Assembly (NCBI GenBank): GCA_016201275.1
Contig: JACQDB010000148.1
Location: 1-54,105 of the forward strand
Source: Acidobacteriota bacterium
GTDB taxonomy: Bacteria > Acidobacteriota > Blastocatellia > UBA7656
Reading direction: 5' to 3'
DNA length: 54,105 nt
The translations under genes and the position numbers were made by a program. The notes below the pieces were generated by a model. The model made no database searches and was not told where the DNA came from. It saw only the letters and a list, made by a program, of their open reading frames with translations. Of this stretch, positions 17,667 to 25,184 are shown piece after piece (within the stretch, counting starts at the first letter, position 1; each line of letters opens with the position of its first letter).

Positions 17667-18545
17667 TTAACTCAGTCCCATATCGGTCAGCAACGGCGCA
17701 TCCGGTGGATGCGGCTCCAATTTTTCATCGAGCTTCGCCTGCAAGTGTTCCACAAAGGTTTCCAGCGCGCCAGCTTCTGCGGTTGTCAACTTCAACATAG
17801 TCGGTTCAAACTTGGTGTAGATGATTTGCCCACGCTTGAGAGTATAAATATTTTGCTCATCATCATGAACCAGTTCATAGATCATCCAGGCAATCTCCGC
17901 ATCATCGGCAGAAACCGGTTCGAGTGGAGGCAGCGTATCAAAAAATCCTCGATGAATCGCTACCGCCTGTTTTTTCCCCCAACGATGAAAAATACCGCCT
18001 TTGAACAATAACTGAGGCGCAAGCCGTTTGCGTGAAGAGGATAAATAATCCGGTCTGGGGTAATGAGGTCTTCCCATCCAATCCATATTGAAATGCTGCG
18101 TCGGGTCATCCATGAAATATTCAAAAGGGGCGCGAACATTGCCAGAGATATACACCGCTTGCACTTCGCAGGAACCAAAATCCAGCACCTTCCCTTGGTC
18201 ATCATACGAGACCAATACCAAATCAATATTGCCCGCTGATTTTCCATGCCGGTCATTGAGCCGCACTTCGACAAGCGAGGTCCATCTGACCTCCGGAGAA
18301 AAGAAAAAGGCCGCCGCATCTTCCGCGATTAACCAATCCTCACGGAAGCGAATCGGACAAGTGATAGCGACCCTGTCGCCATCATTGACACTGCAAACTC
18401 CCAACGGATCATTCGCTTTATCCTTCGTACAATTCGGCACTTTATTATTAAACGGGCAAAGTCGTTTTTGACGATAGCGACTGGCTTCCGCTGATAAATT
18501 CTTGATTGGAAATCCAAAGACCTCTGCAAGAGGTTGTTTCGGCAT
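17667..18545 (-). CDS. NotI-family type II restriction endonuclease
   Basis: 292 residues from the ATG at 18545 (MPKQPLAEVFGFPI), which has a gggagaa ribosome site. The longer open frame overlaps the upstream gene and lacks homology. Four cysteines (30, 39, 51, 63; LCPF, NCTK, GVCS, ITCP) match the metal-binding Cys cluster of NotI-type enzymes. The PD-(D/E)XK core is Asp108 in NIDLVLVSYDD and Glu127-Val-Gln129 in SCEVQAVY, with Gln in place of Lys as in NotI. It would cut double-stranded DNA at a rare, unknown site. Its methylase follows directly. Confidence 0.75.
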   Translation of the reverse strand: MPKQPLAEVFGFPIKNLSAEASRYRQKRLCPFNNKVPNCTKDKANDPLGVCSVNDGDRVAITCPIRFREDWLIAEDAAAFFFSPEVRWTSLVEVRLNDRHGKSAGNIDLVLVSYDDQGKVLDFGSCEVQAVYISGNVRAPFEYFMDDPTQHFNMDWMGRPHYPRPDYLSSSRKRLAPQLLFKGGIFHRWGKKQAVAIHRGFFDTLPPLEPVSADDAEIAWMIYELVHDDEQNIYTLKRGQIIYTKFEPTMLKLTTAEAGALETFVEHLQAKLDEKLEPHPPDAPLLTDMGLS

Positions 18546-18559
18546 TGCAGTTCTCCCGC

Positions 18560-19897
18560 TTATGAATGTTGCAGACCAAATTTCGTCCGCACCTCTGTGA
18601 CCGAAAGGCTGCGCCCTGGTGCGCGGTCCGCTAGTCCGTCTGCTATGGCCTGCTGCACCTGTTGCAAAACTTCTTCGGCGCTGATGGTCATCAAACAATC
18701 GTGATGCGGACACAGATGCACCTGCGCGTCGCCTTCGAGTTTGAAACAGGGGCTGCACGGCAAAGGGTGACGAATGACCGTATGTTGACTGCCAAGTGGT
18801 GCGGTGCGGCGCAAATCCGTAGGCCCGTAAATCGCCACCACCGGCGTATCAACGGCGACCGCTACGTGCATCAAGCCGCTGTCATTGCAGACCAGCAAAT
18901 CACATTGCTCGATCAATGCAGCGACCTGCTTGATGGTGGTTTTACCTGCGGCAATGGCGAGGTTGCCGCGCACTCCTGCCGCCAGTTCTTCAATCATTGC
19001 CGCTTCATTTGGCGCGCCGAATAAAATAATCTGCGCTTCGGGCTGCTCCAGCGTCAGGCGTTCGAGCAATTGGCGATAGCGCTCCAGCGGCCACTGCTTC
19101 CAACGCATCGTCGGCGAAGTGCCGGGTTGTACGCCTATGACCTTTGCGATGCGTTTGCCTGCTTGAGGATTTGCCGCTTGCCATTCTCCATTGCTTGCTT
19201 GCGAAGCGCTTTGTTGATTCGCCGTCGCTTTACCATTCATTTGATAGTGCGCGGCGATGAAGGCTTGCGCGAACGCTCTATCAGCTTCGGCCAAATGCAT
19301 GAAAGGTTTGACGGCTGCGGGTTCAAGTTGTCCCGCCCCGATGGCGGCCACCAAATCGAGGTATCTTTGGGTTTCATGTTCTTCTTCGCGCATCGTCACC
19401 GGCAGATTAAAAACGAAACTGTAACGACTGAAGCGCGCAGACCAGCCGGGACTGGTGACGTGGCCTACACGAAACGGCGCATCGCTGAACGCCACCATCA
19501 AGGCCAGCGGCCACGAATGGCTGTGAAATTCATTGATGGTGATGTCATAGCGCGTGGCGCGAATCTCTCGGATACGTTTCAACCAGGCAAAAAAGCCCGA
19601 TTTATAAGGCAAATTGTAAATATTATCGAAAAAATCCGCGCCCGCTAAAACCTCTTCGCAGCCCGTGTTGTTGCCAACCTGCAAATCAATTCGCGCCTTT
19701 GGGTAACGCTGACGCAGGAGTTTCAAAGCTGGCGTGTAGAGAATAAAATTGCCCAGCCCGTGATAAGCAAACACCAATATGCGTTCGATTTTTTGCGGCG
19801 CAAAATCCACGCTCGGCAGACTTGACAGATACACCCTGAGCAACGCTTCCAGCGCTCTCCGCAAGGCGTCTTTGATTTTCTGCTTGGCGTTCATCAT
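18560..19897 (-). CDS. GT9 glycosyltransferase (heptosyltransferase-like)
   Basis: 445 residues from ATG at 19897; a TTG six codons earlier is possible but has no ribosome site. The N-terminal domain has RILVFAYHGLGNFILYTPALK; the C-terminal nucleotide-sugar domain has GVQPGTSPTMRWKQWP, CNDSGLMHVAVAVDTPVVAIYGPTD and the Cys-rich tail CSPCFK/CPHHDC, all typical of ADP-heptose:LPS transferases. A non-conserved Gln/Ala/Asn-rich insert lies mid-protein (about 225-250). It probably adds heptose or a similar sugar to a lipid-linked core. It is followed by the restriction-modification pair after 14 bp. Confidence 0.85.
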   Translation of the reverse strand: MMNAKQKIKDALRRALEALLRVYLSSLPSVDFAPQKIERILVFAYHGLGNFILYTPALKLLRQRYPKARIDLQVGNNTGCEEVLAGADFFDNIYNLPYKSGFFAWLKRIREIRATRYDITINEFHSHSWPLALMVAFSDAPFRVGHVTSPGWSARFSRYSFVFNLPVTMREEEHETQRYLDLVAAIGAGQLEPAAVKPFMHLAEADRAFAQAFIAAHYQMNGKATANQQSASQASNGEWQAANPQAGKRIAKVIGVQPGTSPTMRWKQWPLERYRQLLERLTLEQPEAQIILFGAPNEAAMIEELAAGVRGNLAIAAGKTTIKQVAALIEQCDLLVCNDSGLMHVAVAVDTPVVAIYGPTDLRRTAPLGSQHTVIRHPLPCSPCFKLEGDAQVHLCPHHDCLMTISAEEVLQQVQQAIADGLADRAPGRSLSVTEVRTKFGLQHS

Positions 19898-19957
19898 CAA
19901 TTTTATTTCCGACAATCTTCAGTGTGAAAATTCGATTGCTTAATCTTGAATCAGTCT

Positions 19958-21625
19958 TCAACCCATGTAGCCCAAACTTCGCAAACGCTCAATCACTTCT
20001 TCATTCTCTGCCGCTGTAAATTCCGCTTCGCCAGTGTCGCTCGTTTCATCCTGCTTGGCATAGCGCACCGGATTGGCCTGCAAAAAATTTTCCTCGATGA
20101 TGTTTTCCAGAATCTGCCCGTCCATATCTTCCGGCACTGCGTAACCGAGCAGGTAAAGAATCGTTGGCGTCACATCATAAATACTCGTCTGCACCACATC
20201 CACGCCGCGTTTGATCGCTGCGCCTTTGGCTATCATCACGCCTTCCATGCGATGACAACCCGATATGCCAAAGGCTTCGACCATAAATTTATTCGAGGTG
20301 AAATCGGCGCTGCCGATTGGCAAGTAACGCATATCTCGCGGCAAAAAAGAAATGTCCGGCGCGTCCGCAACTCGCGCTCCTTGATAAATCTCTTCGCGGC
20401 GATGCAGACGGCCAATCCACGGCTCGCCGGTTTGCGCGTCGCGCATCGCTTGGAGTCTGGCGACCAGCATCTCGCACACTTTGTCGTAGTCGCTTGCGTC
20501 CACAGAGCCGTGTGCTTCGCGGCCTTTCAAGTTCACATAAATCTGTCCGTAGTTGCCTTTTGAAAATGCCTTCGTCCGTGTCCAATCCACATCGTTGAAC
20601 GATAGAAAAAAAGTCGAGAGCGCTTTCGATGCGCCTGCCGTGTTGCCGACGCCACGCGCCGGACGCAGTTTGCCGAGCGGCAATTTCTTGACGATTTTGA
20701 AAGCGTTTTCGGGCGTGATGCCCACATTAAACATCAGCTTTTTCAGGCGCGTCACCGCGTCTGTCTTCAATTGCAAAAAACCTTCCTGCAACAACCAGTT
20801 GTTGAACGAGCAATATTTGTGCGCCGCGCCGAAGCCGTGATCGGAAGCTATCCATACCAGCGCTTCCGCTCCTGCAAGCTCTATCAAACGCCCGACGATT
20901 TCATCTACGCGGCGAAAATATTGATAGACGCGCTCACGGTATTTCGCCGCTTCCGCTTTATTGTGGCGCGGGTGTTCGTCGTCGAAGACGTGCCAGAGTT
21001 CATGTTGAAGGCGATCCGTTCCCCAGAAATATTGAAAGAAAGCATCCCATTCATAATTCGTCATCAGATATTCGCTGACCTGTGCTTTGTATTCCAACTC
21101 GTCGTTCAATTCGTTCAAGACGCCTTCAACATTGCCGTTGGCGTAAGTCTGCGACAGGTGCAGGCGATAATCACCAAAACGTGCTTCGAGTTCTTCGAGC
21201 AAAGTTGCAGGACAGGTAAAATCTCTGCGCCCACGCGGGGTCATAAAATCGGCAATCATCAAACCGTTGATTTCATGCGGCGGATAAGTGCAGGGAAAAT
21301 TATGCACGATGACGCGCTGGCCTGCTTCGCTCAAGATATCCCAGATGGCGCGGCCTTGCCTGAGCGTGGCGTTGACGGCAAGCTGGCGATGCGACTTTTG
21401 CTCGCGCATGACAAATTCAAAGATGCCGTGTTTGCCGGGATTTTTGCCAGTCATAAACGACGACCAGGCAACGGCGGTGATCGGCGGAAAAGTCGTTTCG
21501 AGGTTGGCGCGTGCGCCTGCGGCAATCAATTCGGCCAGGTTCGGCAGATAGCCTTTCGCCATCAGCGGGTCTAAGACGTTGAAGGACGCGCCATCGAGTC
21601 CTATGACTAATAACTTGTTACGCAT
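19958..21625 (-). CDS. Type I phosphodiesterase/alkaline-phosphatase-superfamily protein (paralogue 1)
   Basis: 555 residues of the PF01663 type with no signal peptide or membrane segment. Metal and catalytic residues are present: Asp11 in GLDGASF, Thr nucleophile in PPITAVAWSSF, TDRLQHELWH, SDHGFG and the last His in CHRMEGVMIAKG. It ends in ERLRSLGYMG, a tail shared by all four paralogues. It is closest to paralogue 2 (both have PRGR-DFT after the nucleophile). Family members hydrolyse or transfer phosphodiester groups; the substrate here is unknown. Its glycan-locus position suggests nucleotide-sugar or phospho-glycan processing. It is divergent from the sulfatase-like gene. Confidence 0.85.
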   Translation of the reverse strand: MRNKLLVIGLDGASFNVLDPLMAKGYLPNLAELIAAGARANLETTFPPITAVAWSSFMTGKNPGKHGIFEFVMREQKSHRQLAVNATLRQGRAIWDILSEAGQRVIVHNFPCTYPPHEINGLMIADFMTPRGRRDFTCPATLLEELEARFGDYRLHLSQTYANGNVEGVLNELNDELEYKAQVSEYLMTNYEWDAFFQYFWGTDRLQHELWHVFDDEHPRHNKAEAAKYRERVYQYFRRVDEIVGRLIELAGAEALVWIASDHGFGAAHKYCSFNNWLLQEGFLQLKTDAVTRLKKLMFNVGITPENAFKIVKKLPLGKLRPARGVGNTAGASKALSTFFLSFNDVDWTRTKAFSKGNYGQIYVNLKGREAHGSVDASDYDKVCEMLVARLQAMRDAQTGEPWIGRLHRREEIYQGARVADAPDISFLPRDMRYLPIGSADFTSNKFMVEAFGISGCHRMEGVMIAKGAAIKRGVDVVQTSIYDVTPTILYLLGYAVPEDMDGQILENIIEENFLQANPVRYAKQDETSDTGEAEFTAAENEEVIERLRSLGYMG

Positions 21626-21765
21626 AAAAAATGTGTCGGCTCCAAAGGTAAAAATAATACGTTGCCGCCGAGGGTTTGTACAATTTCCGTCGCGGCAATT
21701 TCACCCGTGAGGTTTTCCGGTGCGGCCTTTACCAAGGGCGCAGAAGGGTTTCAAGATAGCCGTGT

Positions 21766-21795
21766 TTGACATCAATTGAAGCGGCTGTTTACTAT
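21766..21795 (+). promoter_or_regulatory. Predicted sigma-70-type promoter of the sulfatase-like gene
   Basis: A perfect TTGACA box (21766-21771) is spaced 18 bases from TACTAT (21790-21795), 48 bases before the TTG start. Prediction from sequence only. Confidence 0.5.
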
Positions 21796-21842
21796 CCCTG
21801 TTTACCTTTTGGTCGGTTTACTTTTCAACAGGAGTCAGCGCT

Positions 21843-24110
21843 TTGTCATCTTCTCGAACAGAACTTGCTGCGGCTTCCGCTGCAACCCATGAATTGCACG
21901 CCAACGATTCGCCAATCCCTTGGCTCACTTCCCTGCGACGCTATGCGTTGGTCGGCGGCGGCGCGGCGTTAGGGTTAAGCCTGGTGGAATGGCTCGATTT
22001 GCAAGTGCAATTGACGCCGGTCTTCGCTTCGTTCAAAGAGCGAATCGTCTTTACCGCCTATTTCAGTTTGAACCTCGTCGTCGGTCTTTTGCTCGGCCTG
22101 CTCATCGGCGTGTTCGTTCGCGCCAGCGTGTTTCTGAAAGACCGCCTCGTAAACCTGTTGGGGCAAAAAAATCATCGCTGGACTCAATGGTTCGCCGGAC
22201 TTGCGGTCTTCACCGTAGCGGCGATTCTTTTGAAACAACAGCCGCATCTGCATGGCTACCTGATTGGTTTGATTCGTGAAGCCGAAAAGATAGACCCGCT
22301 TCGCGATCTGCTGTTGAATCATGAACGCTCGATCTCTTACGCGATGATGCTCGGCTTTCTCCTCTTCTTCTGGCTGCTGTGGCGTGCGGCACGAAGCGTA
22401 AATCGGTTGAAAAAGCCAATAAAATTGGGCTTTTTTCTACTCACCGTCGGGTTGATTCTCGTCGCCTACTACATAGATTCCCGCATCGAGGTGCAGCTTT
22501 ACGACCCATCGCTGCATCGCTCGTTGTTCATTCTGACTTTCGCTTTGACGATGACTCTGGTGAGCGCCAGCTATGTCGCTTTGCCGCGCCTGCAAGCCCT
22601 TCGCATCAAACCACTCGTTCTTAGCCTTGCCGCGATTGCCTTGCTTGCGGCCACGGCTTTCACCTTCAATCATTTCGATAAAAATCAAAACCTCAAAAAT
22701 CAAACGGTCTTTCGCACCAGCCAAACCCATCAACACCTGCGCTTGCTGCAATGGGCGCTGGATCGAGACCGCGATGGCTGGTCGCCCTATCTGGGCGGCG
22801 GCGATGCCGACGATCATAACGCCGCCATCAACCCGGCGCACCCTGAAGTCGTAGGCGATGGCGTGGACAACAATTGTATAGGCGGCGACCTGACGCCGCA
22901 GGACAGGGACGAATGGACACAGAGTTGGCAAGCTTACCACGCCGCGCCCAACCCCAAGGCCAAACGCTTGAATGTGATTTATGTGTTTGTGGACGCTTTG
23001 CGCGCCGACCATCTGGGCGCGTATGGCTACCCCAGAAACACCAGTCCGAATTTCGACAAACTCGCCGCCAAAGCGCAACTTTTTGAAAACGGTTTCACGC
23101 CTGCACCGAATACCTTTGAAGCGCTGCCGAAATTTACGCAGGGCAATTACTGGGACGCGCACTTGGAAGGCTGGCCGGAAATCATCGCCAAAAACGATTA
23201 CAACGCCATGGTTTTTCCGCGTCGCCTGCCGGTGTTGCTGCGCCACGTCAAAGGCATGAAGGTTGTGCAGGAAGCCCGCGTTAAAACTTTTGCCGAGACT
23301 ATTGATGTCGCCATCAAAGTTTTACAGGAGGCACCAAAAGAGAAACCCTTTGCGGCTTATCTGTACGCCACAGACACCCATCGCCCGTACAAATTTCATG
23401 AGCAATTCAATTTCGGCCAGTCCTTGACCGACCTGTATGATGGCGAGGTTGCTTATGTGGATTATCACCTAGGGCGTTTGTTCGCTTGGCTAGAGCGCGC
23501 CGGACGTATGCAGGACACCATGATTGTGATTATGGCAGACCACGGCGAATCGCTCGGCGAACGCGGAATGTACAAGCATTCGTCGTTGCTGTACAACGAA
23601 CAGTTGCACATTCCCTACCTGATTTATGTGCCGGAACTTGCGCCGCAGAAAATTTCCGCCTACGTCAGCAGCATTGATTTAGGGCCGACGATTTTAACCA
23701 CCCTCGGTTTGGATTATCCGCAAGCGTGCGCGGGTGTCAGTCTGTTGCCCTTGATGAAGAATGAACCATTCACGCCGCCGCCGGTTTACGCGGAGCAAAC
23801 CTATCGCTATCAATCGTTCTTTGTGCGCCCCGACCAGACAGTTTCCTTGGAGACCAAAAAATACGCGGTCATCACGCAGGACGGCTACAAATTAATTTAC
23901 AATCGCAATCCCTACAGCTTTGAATTATTCAATTTGAAAAGCGACCCGCGAGAAGAACACAATCGCTTCGACGAGGAACCGCAACGCGCCGAAGCGATGA
24001 AGAAAATGGTAGGCCGCTACGTGGACATGATTTCAGTGAGCCGCCCGTGGGACGCCGACGAAAGCCAATTCGTCTGGGGACAACCCGAAATCCACGATGT
24101 AGTGAAATAG
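21843..24110 (+). CDS. Membrane-anchored sulfatase-fold protein with MopE-like calcium motif
   Basis: 755 residues starting with TTG, eight bases after an aggag site. The first ~275 residues hold about seven membrane segments. Next comes a calcium-type metal-binding motif (DRDRDGW, GGDADDHNAAINP, GDGVDNNCIGGD, about 305-350), then a sulfatase domain from about 378 (FVDALRADHLGAYGYPRNTS) with MADHGESLGERGMYKHSS. The position of the formylglycine Cys is Thr (in APNTFEALPKF) and no CxPxR is present. It is therefore probably not a matured sulfatase but a phospho-transferase or phosphatase of the EptA/LtaS kind, acting outside the inner membrane. Confidence 0.8.
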   Translation: MSSSRTELAAASAATHELHANDSPIPWLTSLRRYALVGGGAALGLSLVEWLDLQVQLTPVFASFKERIVFTAYFSLNLVVGLLLGLLIGVFVRASVFLKDRLVNLLGQKNHRWTQWFAGLAVFTVAAILLKQQPHLHGYLIGLIREAEKIDPLRDLLLNHERSISYAMMLGFLLFFWLLWRAARSVNRLKKPIKLGFFLLTVGLILVAYYIDSRIEVQLYDPSLHRSLFILTFALTMTLVSASYVALPRLQALRIKPLVLSLAAIALLAATAFTFNHFDKNQNLKNQTVFRTSQTHQHLRLLQWALDRDRDGWSPYLGGGDADDHNAAINPAHPEVVGDGVDNNCIGGDLTPQDRDEWTQSWQAYHAAPNPKAKRLNVIYVFVDALRADHLGAYGYPRNTSPNFDKLAAKAQLFENGFTPAPNTFEALPKFTQGNYWDAHLEGWPEIIAKNDYNAMVFPRRLPVLLRHVKGMKVVQEARVKTFAETIDVAIKVLQEAPKEKPFAAYLYATDTHRPYKFHEQFNFGQSLTDLYDGEVAYVDYHLGRLFAWLERAGRMQDTMIVIMADHGESLGERGMYKHSSLLYNEQLHIPYLIYVPELAPQKISAYVSSIDLGPTILTTLGLDYPQACAGVSLLPLMKNEPFTPPPVYAEQTYRYQSFFVRPDQTVSLETKKYAVITQDGYKLIYNRNPYSFELFNLKSDPREEHNRFDEEPQRAEAMKKMVGRYVDMISVSRPWDADESQFVWGQPEIHDVVK

Positions 24111-24312
24111 GCCAAGACAAAAGTAAATTTGCCAGGATTCATTTTTATACATCGCCTGCGCGATTCCCATACAGAGAGCGGTTCATTGCCGCCGTTCAGT
24201 TGAAAAAAACCGCTTATTCCGGTCCGTCAGCGCGTCAAGTTTCTGGCACTTCGCTTGCCTTCTTCAGCAGCGAAATCTGTAGCGAGAAATATTCTCGACA
24301 AGCGGAGGGCTT

Positions 24313-24885
24313 ATGATCTTCAAAAAAAAATCGCGTGAAGAAAATCTTCTCAAGGGCGTCGCCGCAGGCGTCATCGCCGGGCTTGCCGCATCATTTGTGA
24401 TGAGTCAGTTTCAAGCTTGGTTGATACACCTAACCAAGTCGGACAAAGAAAAAAAAGACTCGCAGAAATCTCCGACCAACGGCCAGAGCAAAAATCCTGA
24501 AGGCAATTTGAAAACGGAAACCCATGAAGATGCACCGGCTACGGAGAAGGCCGCGGTGGCAATTTCAGCAACGGTCTTTCATCATCCTTTACAACAAGAG
24601 GAAAAGAAGTCCGCTGGCGAAGCCGTGCATTACGCTATGGGTGCAGCATCGGGAGCGCTTTATGGAGGGCTGGCGGAGTTGATGCCGCAAGTCACTTTGG
24701 GGCTGGGGCTGCCGTTTGGCACAGCGGTCTGGCTGGTTGCGGATGAAGTGCTGGTCCCGGCGCTCGGCTTGGCAAAAGCACCAACGCAATATCCGCTTTC
24801 AACGCACGCCTCTGCGCTGGCCTCGCACTTCGTTTATGGCGTGGCGACCGATGTGGTACGCCGCGCTGTCCGCGAAGTTTTATAG
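24313..24885 (+). CDS. DUF1440 (YagU-like) membrane protein
   Basis: 190 residues. It has a membrane segment at about 14-34 (GVAAGVIAGLAASFVMSQFQ), a long charged linker rich in Lys, Glu and Asn (about 40-95) and two more hydrophobic segments. The HYAMGAASGALYGGLAE and ALASHFVYGVATDVVRRAVR blocks match DUF1440. E. coli YagU is an inner-membrane protein linked to acid resistance; the molecular activity is unknown. The ATG is preceded by ggaggg. It is followed by a palindrome and a bidirectional terminator. Confidence 0.75.
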   Translation: MIFKKKSREENLLKGVAAGVIAGLAASFVMSQFQAWLIHLTKSDKEKKDSQKSPTNGQSKNPEGNLKTETHEDAPATEKAAVAISATVFHHPLQQEEKKSAGEAVHYAMGAASGALYGGLAELMPQVTLGLGLPFGTAVWLVADEVLVPALGLAKAPTQYPLSTHASALASHFVYGVATDVVRRAVREVL

Positions 24886-24971
24886 CATTGCCGCGAGGGT
24901 CAAACGGATGATGCCCCGCAGGGTAGTGCGAAACAAGTAAGGCGCGACCGCCAACCCACTGCGCCGGTTTC

Positions 24972-25044
24972 GCTGCGTAGGCGCGACCGGTCTATAGAAA
25001 ACTTCGCGTACTCCATCTCTATAGACCGGTCGCGCCTACGCAGC
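24972..25044. repeat. Perfect 26-bp inverted repeat
   Basis: Arms 24972-24997 (gctgcgtaggcgcgaccggt...) and 25019-25044 are exactly complementary with a 21-bp spacer. Part of the arm word (gtaggcgcgacc) is also repeated just upstream in altered form (aaggcgcgacc). No T-tract follows. It resembles the other dispersed palindromes of this window. Confidence 0.8.
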
Positions 25045-25106
25045 TACTCATCGGTTCAAGCGTTCTCACTTCCGCATTACTTTTTCAGCACTACCCCCAG
25101 AAGTAT

Positions 25107-25135
25107 AAAAATGCCCAATAAAATTGGGCATTTTT
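25107..25135. terminator. Bidirectional intrinsic terminator
   Basis: A 13-bp perfect stem with a 3-base loop, aaaaatgcccaat at 25107-25119 and attgggcattttt at 25123-25135, with A/T tracts on both sides. It lies between the convergent DUF1440 and histidine-kinase genes and can end transcription from both. Confidence 0.85.
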
Positions 25136-25184
25136 AGCACTCTCAGTCTGAGTTTCAGGCTACGGATACGGGCATCCTCAATTC

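Noticed and set aside
18546-18758. 71-codon N-terminal extension of the NotI-like gene
   Set aside because: Overlaps the GT9 coding sequence in another frame, Arg-rich and without homology; the ATG at 18545 has a ribosome site and starts the conserved region.
20771-21574. 267-codon plus-strand open frame opposite PF01663 paralogue 1
   Set aside because: Shadow of a well-conserved gene; His/Arg/Gln-rich antisense composition.
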